A program made the translations under genes and the position numbers. This document shows positions 42,259-51,381 of a stretch of DNA of 64,000 nt, piece after piece (the stretch's first letter is position 1; every line of letters starts with the position of its first letter). Source of the stretch: Geomonas edaphica (GTDB lineage: Bacteria > Desulfobacterota > Desulfuromonadia > Geobacterales > Geobacteraceae); assembly GCF_004917075.1 (NCBI RefSeq), contig NZ_SSYB01000005.1:372001-436000 (forward strand). The letters are read 5' to 3'. Below the pieces are notes generated by a model that searched no databases, was not told where the DNA came from, and saw nothing but the letters and a program-made list of their open reading frames with translations.

Positions 42259-42262
42259 TGTC

Positions 42263-43753
42263 TTACTGCGCGGCGTCCGCCTTGGTGATGAAACCGACGT
42301 TGCGGTTCTGGCGCGTGAAGTACTGTTTGGCAACGCGCATGACGTCTTCAGGCGTGATCTTTGCCACCTTCTGACGATGCTCGATGAGGTAGCGCCAAGT
42401 CCCGGCTATTGCCTCGTACTCGGTGAGGTTGCGCGCGAGGCCGCCGTTGGAGGCCATTTGGCGCGACTCCTCGAACTCGAGCTGGTTCAGGATCTGCTGC
42501 AGCTCCTCGTGCGTCATCGGCTCGGTCTTCAGGCGGTCGACCTCCTGGTAGATCGCGGCTTCCACTTCGGCGACGCTGTGCGGCGCGCGCGGCGTCGCGC
42601 TGATGATGAAGAGGTTCGGATACCGGCTCCCAGGTGCTCCGAACGAGGAGACGGAGGTGACGAGCTGCTTCTCGAGGACGAGTTTCTTGTAGAGGCGCGA
42701 GGTGCGGCCGCTGGTGAGCAGCATGTCGATGACGTCGAAGACGTAGTCGTCGGGCGCCGGCAGGGTCGGCTTGTGGAAGCCGATCATCACCTCGGGCTCG
42801 GCGTCGCCGATCACCTCGGTGCGCTTCTCGCCCGACTGCTCCGGCTCCTGGACCGCTACGGGCGGGACCGGGGTACCCGGCTTGATGCCGCCGAAATAGC
42901 GCTCGACCAGGGCGATAGTCTGCTTCGGATCGATGTCACCGACGATGGCGACGATGGCGTTATTGGGGGCGTAGTACTTGTGCAGGAAGTTCTCCGCCTT
43001 GGTACGGGTGAGGTTCTCGATGTCGGACATCCAGCCGATGGTCGGCTGCCCGTTCGGGTGCGCGTTGAAGGCGTCGGCGAGGAAGGTCTCCCATAGTTTC
43101 CCCTCCGGCTCCGCGTCGTAGGAGCGGCGCCGCTCCTCCATCACGACGGAGCGCTCGGTGTAGAACTCCCTCAGCACCGCGTTCTGCATCCGGTCCGATT
43201 CGATGGCGGCCCACAGCTCAAGCTTGTTGGCCGGGATGTTGATGAGGTAGGTGGTGCCGTCCTTGCTGGTGAAGGCGTTGTAGCCTGCGCCGCCGTTTCG
43301 GGAGTAGATGTCGGCGAACTCCTCCTTCACGACGTACTGCTCCGCCTCCTTCTCAAGGCGCTTAAGCTCCGCGGTCAGTTTCTCGATCACCTTCGGATCG
43401 GCTTCGTCGCGCTTATTCTTTTCCGCCAGCAGCTCTTGCGCGGTCGCTTCGATCTTGTCCAGAAGCGGCTTCTCCGCCTTATAATCTCTGGTCCCGAGCG
43501 TCTTGGTTCCCTTGAAGAGCATGTGCTCCAGGAGGTGGGCAAGCCCGCGCTCGTCGCTTCTCTCATCCACGCTCCCAACCTTGAAACGGATCCAAGCTGC
43601 CACGGTGGGTGAGTTGTGGCGCTCCACCATCAGGAGCTTCATGCCGTTTTTGAGGGTGTGCTCCTGCACCCGCTCGGCAAGCCCCTGCCCAAAGCATACG
43701 GACGCGTTGACGAGGATGACGAGGGCAACAACCCATCTGGAAACTATCTTCAT
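42263..43753 (-). CDS. M16-family zinc peptidase, catalytic
   Basis: 496 residues with a signal peptide (about 1-22). The inverted zinc motif HxxEH is present in RGLAHLLEHMLFKGT near residue 75, and the third ligand Glu is expected in the downstream helix. Other M16 features are GAGYNAFTSKDGTTYLINIP, ERSVVMEERRRSYD, KYYAPNNAIVAIVGDIDPKQ and EVMIGFHKPTLPAPDDY. An inserted acidic/basic coiled coil (about 100-140) is prominent. It likely degrades peptides in the periplasm with the inactive partner encoded after it. It lies between the lon terminator and extragenic palindrome copy 2. Confidence 0.95.
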   Translation of the reverse strand: MKIVSRWVVALVILVNASVCFGQGLAERVQEHTLKNGMKLLMVERHNSPTVAAWIRFKVGSVDERSDERGLAHLLEHMLFKGTKTLGTRDYKAEKPLLDKIEATAQELLAEKNKRDEADPKVIEKLTAELKRLEKEAEQYVVKEEFADIYSRNGGAGYNAFTSKDGTTYLINIPANKLELWAAIESDRMQNAVLREFYTERSVVMEERRRSYDAEPEGKLWETFLADAFNAHPNGQPTIGWMSDIENLTRTKAENFLHKYYAPNNAIVAIVGDIDPKQTIALVERYFGGIKPGTPVPPVAVQEPEQSGEKRTEVIGDAEPEVMIGFHKPTLPAPDDYVFDVIDMLLTSGRTSRLYKKLVLEKQLVTSVSSFGAPGSRYPNLFIISATPRAPHSVAEVEAAIYQEVDRLKTEPMTHEELQQILNQLEFEESRQMASNGGLARNLTEYEAIAGTWRYLIEHRQKVAKITPEDVMRVAKQYFTRQNRNVGFITKADAAQ

Positions 43754-43835
43754 GACTACCTCGGTTCGGTGGTTTTAATGTGAAGTGTGAAAAAAGATAA
43801 CATTTGTCCTTTTGAAGCGCAAGGGGTTAAAAGAC

Positions 43836-43871
43836 AGGAAAATCCCGCAGGAGATGCGCTCCTGCGGGATT
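43836..43871 (-). terminator. Terminator after lon
   Basis: AATCCCGCAGGAG (43841-43853) pairs perfectly with CTCCTGCGGGATT (43859-43871). T-rich sequence follows on the minus strand. Confidence 0.92.
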
Positions 43872-43904
43872 GAGTGGATCGTGATGGAGGCGTTGCTTGC
43901 AGGG

Positions 43905-46223
43905 CTACTTGAGGGCCTGGGACAAGACCTCGCGGATGTCGTCGACGAAGACGAATTCGAGCTCCTCCCTGACGTTTTCCGGGATATCCTCGAGGTCTTT
44001 CTTGTTCTTCGCGGGTGCCAGCACCTTCTTCACTCCAGCGCGACGGGCCGCGAGCACCTTTTCCTTCAGGCCGCCGATGGCGAGCACGCGGCCGGTCAGG
44101 CTCATCTCGCCGGTCATGGCGACGTCCCTCTTCGCGGGCCGCCCCGAGAAGAGGGAGACGATTGTGGTGGCCATGGTGATCCCGGCGGAGGGACCGTCTT
44201 TCGGGATGCTCCCGGCCGGCACGTGGATGTGCAGTGTTGTGTCGTCGAAGGATTTTTTCTCGATGCCGAGCTCGGAGCAGTTCGCCTTGACGAAGGAGAG
44301 GGCGGCGCGGGCCGATTCCTTCATCACCTCGCCCAGTGACCCGGTGAGGATCAAGTCCTCCTTCCCCTTCATCTTGGTTGCCTCGACGAAGATGATGTCG
44401 CCGCCGCTTTCGGTCCAAGCGAGCCCGGTGGCAACGCCGATCCGGTCCTTCTCGGAGGCGACCTCGTCGAAGAACTTCGGCGGGCCCAGAAGCTCGGCCA
44501 CCGTTTCCGGGTCGACCAGGGTGCGCAGCGGTTTCTCCTGTGCCACTTCTTTCGCGATCTTGCGGCAGACCGAGGCGATGCTCCTTTGCAGGTTCCTGAC
44601 CCCTGCCTCGCGGGTGTAGTCGTGGGTGATGCGGTAGACCGCCTCGTCAGTGAACTTCGGGACCATACTGCTGAGGCCGTTTTCCTCCACTTCCCGCGCG
44701 ATCAGGTACTTCTTGGCGATGTTCAGCTTCTCCTCGTCGGTGTAGCCGGAGAGGGTGATCACCTCCATGCGGTCCTTCAGGGGCGCCGGGATCGGGTCGA
44801 GCTGGTTCGCCGTTGTGATGAACATCACGTTGGTCAGGTCGAACGGCACGTCGAGGTAATGGTCGGTGAAGGAGAAGTTCTGCTCCGGGTCGAGCACCTC
44901 CAAAAGTGCGCTCGCCGGGTCACCGCGGAAGTCGGCGCCGATCTTGTCCACCTCGTCCAGCATGAAGACCGGGTTGTTGGAGCCGGCGCGGTTGATCTCC
45001 TGGATGATCCGGCCGGGAAGGGCGCCGATGTAGGTGCGGCGGTGGCCGCGGATCTCCGCCTCGTCGCGCATCCCCCCCAGGGAGATCCTGATGAACTTGC
45101 GGCCGAGCGTCCGGGCGATCGACTTGCCGAGGCTCGTCTTGCCGACCCCCGGGGGGCCGACGAAGCAGAGGATCGGGCCCTTCATCTTGTCCTTCAGCGT
45201 CCGGACTGCCAGGTACTCGAGGATCCTTTCCTTCACCTTCTTGAGGTCGTAGTGGTCCTCGTTGAGGATCACCTCGGCCTGGTTGATGTCCTTGTTGTCC
45301 GGGGTGCTCGTCTGCCACGGGATCGTGGTCAGGTAGTCGAGGTAGGTGCGCGAGACGGTGTACTCGGGGGAGGCGGGGTTGATGCGCTCGAGCCGCCTCA
45401 TCTCCTTTTCCGCGATCTTGCGGACGTCGTCTGGCATCTTCGCGCTTTCGATCTTGCTTCTTAGCTCGTTGGTCTCGCCCATGCGGGAATCTTCCTCGCC
45501 AAGCTCCTCTTGGATCTGCTTCATCTGCTCGCGCAGTAAGAATTCCTTCTGGCTCTTGCCGACCTTCTTGGTGACCTCGGCCTGGACCTCTCCCTTGATC
45601 TGCAGCCGCTGCACCTCAGTCGTCAGGTGCATGTAGACCTTCTTGAGACGCTCCAAGGGATCGAGGGTCTCCAGCAGCTTCTGCAGTTCGTCAATGGGGA
45701 GGTTCAGGTAGAGCGCGACGAGGTCGGAGAGGCGCGCTGGGTTGTCGATGAAGTCGATCATCTTCATGACGTCGTCGGGGAGGGGGCGGCCGTAGGAGAG
45801 GGCGATCTTCAAAAGCGCGTTCAGGCTTCCCACCAGCGCTTCGGAGACCATCGACTTCTCGGCGAACTCGCGCACCGGCTCCAGTCGGGAGAGCGCCACC
45901 GGGGTCTGCTGCACGATGGCGAGCAGCCGGACCCGGATCACCCCTTCGAGGACCACCTTGGCGCCGCCTCCGGCGAGCTTATTGAGCTGCACCACCTTAC
46001 AAAGGGTGCCGATCTCGTGCAGGGCTGGAAGTAGTTCGCCTTCCGGTTCCTGTCTCAGCTTCACCAGTGCCACGAGGTTGTTGAAGAGCACCGCCTCCTC
46101 AAAGGGGGGCATATCTTCCTGCTTCAGGAAGATGGTGAAGACCATGTAAGGGAAGGCAATGATCTCCCGCAGCGGATACAGCGGGACGATCTCCGGCATG
46201 TTTATGGTGATGTTTTCTGTCAT
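43905..46223 (-). CDS. lon: ATP-dependent Lon protease
   Basis: 772 residues. The N-terminal substrate domain starts at LYPLREIIAFPYMVF and is followed by a coiled coil. The AAA+ module has GPPGVGKTSLGKSIARTLG (Walker A), NPVFMLDEVDKIG (Walker B) and FITTANQLDPIPAPLKDRME. The C-terminal peptidase carries the Ser-Lys dyad: Ser in PKDGPSAGITMAT and Lys in GGLKEKVLAARRAGVKKV. It removes damaged and regulatory proteins in the cytoplasm. It is slightly shorter than E. coli Lon (784). A terminator follows. The upstream ABC-F gene is about 85 bases away. Confidence 0.98.
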   Translation of the reverse strand: MTENITINMPEIVPLYPLREIIAFPYMVFTIFLKQEDMPPFEEAVLFNNLVALVKLRQEPEGELLPALHEIGTLCKVVQLNKLAGGGAKVVLEGVIRVRLLAIVQQTPVALSRLEPVREFAEKSMVSEALVGSLNALLKIALSYGRPLPDDVMKMIDFIDNPARLSDLVALYLNLPIDELQKLLETLDPLERLKKVYMHLTTEVQRLQIKGEVQAEVTKKVGKSQKEFLLREQMKQIQEELGEEDSRMGETNELRSKIESAKMPDDVRKIAEKEMRRLERINPASPEYTVSRTYLDYLTTIPWQTSTPDNKDINQAEVILNEDHYDLKKVKERILEYLAVRTLKDKMKGPILCFVGPPGVGKTSLGKSIARTLGRKFIRISLGGMRDEAEIRGHRRTYIGALPGRIIQEINRAGSNNPVFMLDEVDKIGADFRGDPASALLEVLDPEQNFSFTDHYLDVPFDLTNVMFITTANQLDPIPAPLKDRMEVITLSGYTDEEKLNIAKKYLIAREVEENGLSSMVPKFTDEAVYRITHDYTREAGVRNLQRSIASVCRKIAKEVAQEKPLRTLVDPETVAELLGPPKFFDEVASEKDRIGVATGLAWTESGGDIIFVEATKMKGKEDLILTGSLGEVMKESARAALSFVKANCSELGIEKKSFDDTTLHIHVPAGSIPKDGPSAGITMATTIVSLFSGRPAKRDVAMTGEMSLTGRVLAIGGLKEKVLAARRAGVKKVLAPAKNKKDLEDIPENVREELEFVFVDDIREVLSQALK

Positions 46224-46307
46224 GGCAGTATTTCCAGATACTTGGTTGGGGGGCGCGAACTGTAAAAGAGTACTGGAGATGCTCCCCCTGTCAACTGGAA
46301 CCGCCGT

Positions 46308-48251
46308 TTAGATTGCCTCCCACGCCTCGTACAGGGCGGCGATTTCGGATGAAAGCGAGGCGTGCCGCTCCCCGGCGATACGGGCGGCCTCGTGGTCGTT
46401 GAAGAAATCGGGCTGCGCCATCTCCTCCTCGAGTTTTGCGAGCTCACCTTCCTTCACGCCGATCTTGTCCTCGATTTCCGAGAGTTTCCGCTCCCGTGCC
46501 CGCTCCTCCTTCTGGCGCTGCTTGTCCAGTTCGCGCTGCTGCTGGCGCGACAGGCGCGGATCGGAGGACTCCTCGACGGCCGCGGTATTTTCCTCCCCCT
46601 TGACCGGGGTGAGGCGCCCGAGGCCGTCCTGGCCAGGAGCCGCAACGGCGGTGCCGGCGGTCTTTTCCAGGTAGTACTCGTAGTCGCCGTAGAAGTTCTC
46701 GAGTTTGCCGCCACCGACCTCGACGACGCGGGTTGCGAGACCGTCGATGAAGTGGCGGTCGTGGGAGACGAAGACGACGGTGCCGCCGAAGTGTTTGAGG
46801 GCCTCCAGGAGTACGTCCTTGCTGAAGAGGTCCAGGTGGTTCGTCGGTTCGTCCATGAGGAGCAGGTTGGCGGGGCGCAAAAGAAGCTTTGCGAGGGCGA
46901 GGCGGTTTCTTTCGCCGCCGGAGAGCACCCCTACTTTCTTATGGATGTCGTCGCCGGAGAAGAGGAAGGCCCCGAGGATGTCGCGCAGCTGCGGCACCAT
47001 GTCGTAGGGGGACTCGGCGAGGATCTCGTCGTAGACGCTGCGCGTGGCGTCCAGCTCCTGGGCCTGGTCCTGGGCGAAGTAGTCCTTGATGACGTTGTGG
47101 CCGTCCTTCACCGCCCCGGAGGTGACGTCGGCGTTTGCGAGCACCCGCATCAGGGTCGATTTACCGGCGCCGTTGTGGCCGACCAGCGCGACCCGCTCTC
47201 CGCTCTCCACGGTCAGATCAACGTTTTCAAGCACGACGTTGCTGCCGTATGCCTTGGTGACGCCGGTCAGTTCGATGACGGTCTTGCCGCTCTTTGGAGG
47301 GGTCGGGAAGCGGAAATGGATCTTCCTGCGCTCGGGGGGGAGGACGATGCGCTCGATCTTCTCGAGCTGCTTGATGCGCGACTGCACCATGGCGGCCTTG
47401 TCCGCCTTGTAGCGGAAGCGGGAGATGAAGTCTTCCATCTTTTCCACCTCCTCGTCCTGGCGCTTCTTGGCCTCCCGGAGGGCGGAGACCCGCTCCTCGC
47501 GCTGCACGAGATAATTACTGTAGTTGCAGTGGTAATCGGTGATGGCGTGGTTCCAGACCTCGGCGATCCTCGAACAGACCTGGTCCAGGAAGAAGCGGTC
47601 GTGCGAGACCAGCATCACGGAGTAGGGGTAGTTTTGCAGGTAACCCTCGAGCCAGTTACGCGCCTCGATGTCGAGGTGGTTGGTCGGCTCGTCCAAAAGG
47701 AGGACGTTCGGCTTCTTGAGGAGGAGCTTCGCGAGCGCGATGCGCATCTGCCAGCCGCCGGAGAACTCGCCGCACTCCTTTTCCCAGTCGGCGGGGGAGA
47801 AGCCGAGACCGGTGAGGACGTTCCCCACCTCGCTCTCCATGGCGTAGCCGCCCTTCAGGCGGAACTCCTCCTGGAGGTGGCCGAAGCGGTCCAGGAGCTG
47901 GTCGTGTCCCGGCGCGTCGTGCGGCTCGTGCTCAAGGCGCGCGGTCAGTTGTGCGATCTCACGCTCGATCTCCTGCAGTTCGGAGAGCGCCGTCATCACT
48001 TCAGCGAAGAGCGGCTGGCCTTTCGCGACGATGCCGTCCTGCGGGAGGTAGCCTACCGTGCCGCCGCGGGTGATCTGGATGTCGCCGCTAGTACTTTCCA
48101 CCTCGCCCGCGATGATGCGCATGAGGGTCGACTTGCCGGCGCCGTTCTCACCGACGAGGCCGACGCGCTCGCCTTTTTTCAGATGCCAGCTGATGTCTAC
48201 GAAAAGCGGTTTTCCCGCGAAATCCTTGGAGAGTTTCTTCAGGTGCAGCAT
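46308..48251 (-). CDS. ABC-F family ATPase
   Basis: 647 residues with two ABC domains in tandem and no membrane helices. Domain 1 has [31 protein letters not shown] and [13 protein letters not shown]; domain 2 has [31 protein letters not shown] and [12 protein letters not shown]. The linker between them and a charged C-terminal coiled coil (about 560-647) resemble YheS/Uup-type ABC-F proteins, which act on the ribosome. ATG 48251 has AAGGA seven bases upstream; the frame from 48308 is leader. The exact subfamily is uncertain. Confidence 0.93.
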   Translation of the reverse strand: MLHLKKLSKDFAGKPLFVDISWHLKKGERVGLVGENGAGKSTLMRIIAGEVESTSGDIQITRGGTVGYLPQDGIVAKGQPLFAEVMTALSELQEIEREIAQLTARLEHEPHDAPGHDQLLDRFGHLQEEFRLKGGYAMESEVGNVLTGLGFSPADWEKECGEFSGGWQMRIALAKLLLKKPNVLLLDEPTNHLDIEARNWLEGYLQNYPYSVMLVSHDRFFLDQVCSRIAEVWNHAITDYHCNYSNYLVQREERVSALREAKKRQDEEVEKMEDFISRFRYKADKAAMVQSRIKQLEKIERIVLPPERRKIHFRFPTPPKSGKTVIELTGVTKAYGSNVVLENVDLTVESGERVALVGHNGAGKSTLMRVLANADVTSGAVKDGHNVIKDYFAQDQAQELDATRSVYDEILAESPYDMVPQLRDILGAFLFSGDDIHKKVGVLSGGERNRLALAKLLLRPANLLLMDEPTNHLDLFSKDVLLEALKHFGGTVVFVSHDRHFIDGLATRVVEVGGGKLENFYGDYEYYLEKTAGTAVAAPGQDGLGRLTPVKGEENTAAVEESSDPRLSRQQQRELDKQRQKEERARERKLSEIEDKIGVKEGELAKLEEEMAQPDFFNDHEAARIAGERHASLSSEIAALYEAWEAI

Positions 48252-48342
48252 CGAGGTTTCCTTCCTGGGGGGACTATTGAGGCCGGGGAGCCCGGAACAA
48301 CGGGACATTGTAGGTAAAGCGGCGGGAGTTTGTCAAAAGCAA

Positions 48343-48461
48343 AAGGCAAACTAACAGGGATAAAGGGGATAAAGCGAATAAAGGCTTTTAAACCAAATAA
48401 AGGTTCTTGTTTTTGCCTTTGCAGTTATCCCTTTTATCCCCTTCATCCCTGTTAAACGCCT
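48343..48461. repeat. Long imperfect inverted repeat, GGGATAAAGGGGATAAA type
   Basis: The left arm AACAGGGATAAAGGGGATAA (starting about 48354) matches the reverse complement of the right arm, which reads TTATCCCTTTTATCCCCTTC then ATCCCTGTT (48425-48453). AAGGC blocks lie at both ends. It sits between the HNH gene and the ABC-F gene and contains no coding sequence. Confidence 0.75.
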
Positions 48462-48466
48462 TGTTT

Positions 48467-48802
48467 TTATTTCTTGTCCTTCTCCGCGAGGTAGTCGGCG
48501 AGGATGGTACGGCTGTGCTCGTCGTCGTGGCAGTAGACGCAGAGGTTTTCCCAGTTGCTACCGTCGGGTGGGTTGTAGTTGTGGTTGCCGTCCTTGTGGT
48601 GCACGGTGAGCAGGTGCAGGTTGGAGAGCTCGAATTCGCGGCCGCACTTGGCGCAGATCCAGCCGTGCAGCTTCAGCGATTTCTCCCGGTAGTTTTCCGG
48701 GCGCTGCTGCTCACCTCTCAGCTTGCGCACCAGTTCGTCGATCTCCTCGGCGCTCTTCGGAGGGACGTTCTTCGGACCACGCGGGCGAAACGATGGGGAC
48801 AT
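48467..48802 (-). CDS. HNH nuclease, YajD-like
   Basis: 111 residues. A proline/arginine-rich start leads to the HNH core: WICAKCGREFELSNLHLLTV, then HHKDGNHNYNP and NWENLCVYCHDDEH. Two CxxC pairs bind structural zinc, and the His pair in VHHKDG with the Asn and the final His form the nuclease centre. It resembles the small YajD family of E. coli, whose role is unknown. No restriction or defence genes are adjacent. It is flanked on both sides by extragenic repeats. Confidence 0.9.
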   Translation of the reverse strand: MSPSFRPRGPKNVPPKSAEEIDELVRKLRGEQQRPENYREKSLKLHGWICAKCGREFELSNLHLLTVHHKDGNHNYNPPDGSNWENLCVYCHDDEHSRTILADYLAEKDKK

Positions 48803-48831
48803 GGATTGGCCTCCTTTGCCTGTTGGTGCAC

Positions 48832-48930
48832 CACTCCTTCCCCCTGAGGGGAGAGGTCGGGAGGGGGGAAGTCTAAACTGGACGCTGTGCGCCCCCTCCC
48901 TGTCCCTCCCCCACCGGGAGAGGGGACTTT
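48832..48930. repeat. Extragenic GC-rich palindrome, copy 3
   Basis: CCTTCCCCCTGAGGGGAGAG leads into GTCGGGAGGGGGGAAG. This is mirrored by GCGCCCCCTCCCTGTCCCTC and then CCCCACCGGGAGAGGGG. It lies between the HD and HNH genes and shares its units with copies 1 and 2. Confidence 0.8.
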
Positions 48931-48956
48931 AGGGCTGCGGTCCATGCTGCTTATGC

Positions 48957-49532
48957 TTATAGGTTCCCCTTGAGCCCGATCGCCTCGGCCGCGGGCTTCA
49001 TCCCCTCGATGGTGTCCGCGATCAGTTCGTTCAGCTCGACTCCCATCATGGCGGCGCCCTTCTCGATGACGGAACGGTCCGCACCGGCGGCAAACGCCTT
49101 GTCCTTCCACTTCTTGGTGACGCTCTTAACCGGCAGGTCGAGGATGCTCTTCGAGGGACGCACGAGCGCGCTCGCAGAGACGAGCCCGGTCAGTTCGTCG
49201 ATGGTGAACAGGGTCTTTTCCAGCTTCGTGACCGGTTCCACATCGCTGCAGATCCCCCAGCCGTGCGATACCACGGCGCGGATGTAATCATCGGGCCAGC
49301 CTGCGCTACGCAGGATCTCGGGCGCCTTGTGGCAGTGCTCTTCGGGGTGGCGCTCGTAGTCGATGTCGTGGGCAAGCCCTATGATGCCCCACATCTCCTC
49401 GTCTTCGCCGTACTTGCGCGCCATGTGGCGCATCACCGCTTCCACAGCGAGGGAGTGTCTTCTCATCTGGTCGCTCGGCAGGTATTCCTCGATCAGTTTC
49501 CAGGTCGCTTCCCTGGTCGGTGCGCTACTCAT
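48957..49532 (-). CDS. HD-domain hydrolase
   Basis: 191 residues. The HD metal site is visible: H near residue 26 (QMRRHSLAVEAVMRHMARKYG), the HD pair in IIGLAHDIDYERHPEEH near 55, and a further His in VVSHGWGICS near 88. The family usually hydrolyses phosphate esters of nucleotides; the substrate is unknown. KSILDLPVKSVTKKWKDKAFA and the C-terminal helix match conserved small HD proteins often annotated as hydrolases. It is on the same strand as the MaoC gene upstream, with a 68-base gap. Confidence 0.88.
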   Translation of the reverse strand: MSSAPTREATWKLIEEYLPSDQMRRHSLAVEAVMRHMARKYGEDEEMWGIIGLAHDIDYERHPEEHCHKAPEILRSAGWPDDYIRAVVSHGWGICSDVEPVTKLEKTLFTIDELTGLVSASALVRPSKSILDLPVKSVTKKWKDKAFAAGADRSVIEKGAAMMGVELNELIADTIEGMKPAAEAIGLKGNL

Positions 49533-49600
49533 AAAAAGTGCCTCCCTCTTGTTTTTGTCAGGCAGGGATCGTAGCCAAAAACGCTAACGATGTCAATTGG

Positions 49601-50101
49601 CTAACCCTTCGGCTCCAGACGGGCGATCTTCGGCTCGTGCCCCTTTTTGTACACCATCAGGGTCCTTTTGAAGTTGATGACGATGTCGCCGTTTTGGGTG
49701 AAGCCGGTGGTCTTCACCGTCACGATGCCGAGGTTCGGGCGTGACTTCGATTCGCGTTTCGCGAGCACCTCGGACTGCGAGTAGAGGGTGTCCCCCTCGA
49801 AGAGCGGGTTCGGGAGGGTGACCTCGTCCCACCCCAGGTTCGCAAAGACGTTCTGCGAGATGTCGGTGACGCTCTGCCCGGTGACGATGGCGAGGGTGAG
49901 GGTCGAGTCGACCAGTGGCTTTCCGAACTCGGTCTGGGCGGAGTAGTGCGCGTCGAAGTGGACCGGCGCTGTGTTCTGGGTGAGGAGGGTGAACCAGATG
50001 TTGTCGGTCTTCGTGATGGTGCGTCCCAGCGGGTGGGGGTAGACGTCGCCTACCTCGAAATCCTCGAAGAACCTGCCGCGCCAGCCTTCCTTGATTGCCA
50101 T
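49601..50101 (-). CDS. MaoC-like hot-dog dehydratase
   Basis: 166 residues of the MaoC/R-specific enoyl-CoA hydratase family, single hot-dog fold. The active-site region NTAPVHFDAHYSAQTEFGKP supplies the Asp and His; DSTLTLAIVTGQSVTD and PLFEGDTLYSQSEVLAKRES are typical of the mesaconyl/methylthioacryloyl-type clade. The CoA substrate is unknown. ATG 50101 has GGAGG five bases upstream; an open frame from 50146 encodes only a proline-rich leader. It lies about 50 bases after the efflux-protein gene. Confidence 0.88.
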   Translation of the reverse strand: MAIKEGWRGRFFEDFEVGDVYPHPLGRTITKTDNIWFTLLTQNTAPVHFDAHYSAQTEFGKPLVDSTLTLAIVTGQSVTDISQNVFANLGWDEVTLPNPLFEGDTLYSQSEVLAKRESKSRPNLGIVTVKTTGFTQNGDIVINFKRTLMVYKKGHEPKIARLEPKG

Positions 50102-50153
50102 GTCGACCTCCAGTTTTTTGGGTGGGGGCGGCGCTGGGCCGCACATTAATATC

Positions 50154-51095
50154 TCACTCTGCGAGGGTCTGCGACCTCACGTAGAGTACGAGGCCTAGCA
50201 GCGAGAGCACGATGCCGACACCTCCCGCCGCACCGGGCCAGGCGCCCCCAAGGAACGCGATCTCTCCTAGCACGGAGAAGACCACCTCCATGGACTGGGT
50301 GGCGTCCACGGCCGAGAGCTCGAACGGCGTCCTCGCCAGGTGGCGCGCCTTGTAAAAGAGCGTGGTGGCAAGCACTCCCGAGAAGACCGCCACCATCGCG
50401 GTGTTGACGAGCTGTCCCGCCGACGGGGCGGGAGGGTGCACGAAGAGGATCAGCACGGCCCAAAGCGGAAGCGAGCCTAACACCATGATGAGTACGCGTG
50501 CCGCGCTGTCGTCGAGCACCGCGGTGCTTGCCTTGGGAAGCCTGACGGTCTTGCCGTGACGCGCCTCCCAGATCAACTGGTTGCCGAGGGGGTACGCGAA
50601 AGCCGCAATAAGAACGGGGAGTATGCCCAGCACGGTTTCCCGCACTGAGGCCGCCGCGGCTTGTTCCAGGGTGACCAGGACGATACCGATGAAGATAAGG
50701 ACGGTGTAGAAGACGCCGCGCATCGGCACGCGTTTTCCGAAGAGAAGGAGCACGAGCGGCGTGGCGAGGATGGTCGACTGCCATGTGGTCGCCACGACCC
50801 AGCCGGGTGCGAAGGAAGCACTGAAGGTGAGCAGAGCGTAGAAGACGCCGAAGCCGGTGCTTCCCGCCACGGTCCAGAAACACCAGTTACTGCGAAAGGC
50901 CTTGAAGACTTCCTTAAGGAGGTGCGACTTGCCGGTGAGGGCGAGCCACAGCCCCAGCATGAAGAACATGTAGAAGTAGCGCAGGCTCGCAGTCCAGATC
51001 CAGTGCCCCCCCTGCAGACTCATGGCGCGGTTGAGGACGAAGGTGCTGCTGAAGAAAAGGGCGGAGCATGTGCCGAGGAGAATCAGACGTGTCAT
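50154..51095 (-). CDS. DMT-superfamily efflux protein
   Basis: 313 residues, about ten hydrophobic helices in two EamA-like halves: LILLGTCSALFFSSTFVLNR at the start, WVVATTWQSTILATPLVLLL in the middle and VGIVLSLLGLVLYV at the end. It resembles the 'multidrug resistance efflux transporter' group of the DMT superfamily, for which no substrate is established. The region downstream encodes MaoC and HD proteins on the same strand. The preceding 286-base intergenic region is shared with the divergent TPR gene. Confidence 0.85.
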   Translation of the reverse strand: MTRLILLGTCSALFFSSTFVLNRAMSLQGGHWIWTASLRYFYMFFMLGLWLALTGKSHLLKEVFKAFRSNWCFWTVAGSTGFGVFYALLTFSASFAPGWVVATTWQSTILATPLVLLLFGKRVPMRGVFYTVLIFIGIVLVTLEQAAAASVRETVLGILPVLIAAFAYPLGNQLIWEARHGKTVRLPKASTAVLDDSAARVLIMVLGSLPLWAVLILFVHPPAPSAGQLVNTAMVAVFSGVLATTLFYKARHLARTPFELSAVDATQSMEVVFSVLGEIAFLGGAWPGAAGGVGIVLSLLGLVLYVRSQTLAE

Positions 51096-51305
51096 TGCTA
51101 CCTTCTGGGTGATGGATGTGCCTGTCGCGACGGCTAAATCTCTGTAACTGAAAAGTCATTTGAGGTAAAGCGAAAACGATGCTTTCCTCACCGGGAACAT
51201 CACATTGAGGCACTCGTTTGACCGCGGGCTTATGAGGGGGCAAGACATGACGGAAAGGCGCGCAAACACAGGGCTCGCGACTCATCCATATAACCCCATT
51301 CTGCG

Positions 51306-51334
51306 TTGACAATAGTTGTCTATAGTGATACTTT
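51306..51334 (+). promoter_or_regulatory. Sigma70 promoter of TPR/Ala-rich gene
   Basis: TTGACA (51306-51311), 17-base spacer, TACTTT (51329-51334). A perfect -35 box. It places the transcript start near 51341 and so excludes the upstream TTG at 51316 as the start codon. Confidence 0.7.
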
Positions 51335-51381
51335 CCGACAGGTTCAACGCCTTATACCTTAAGCCCGGAAAGGTTCATCAC

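Noticed and set aside
46362-48317. 651-codon open frame antisense to the ABC-F gene
   Set aside because: Composition typical of an antisense shadow; the ABC-F gene on the other strand has all its motifs.
48467-48802. HNH nuclease as part of a defence island
   Set aside because: The neighbours are lon, ABC-F, HD and MaoC genes. There is no methylase, helicase or other defence gene, and the protein fits a small housekeeping-like HNH family.
51316-51381. Upstream TTG start for the TPR/Ala-rich gene
   Set aside because: TTG 51316 lies in the promoter spacer between TTGACA and TACTTT, so it is not transcribed. GTG 51382 has a ribosome site and opens a signal peptide.
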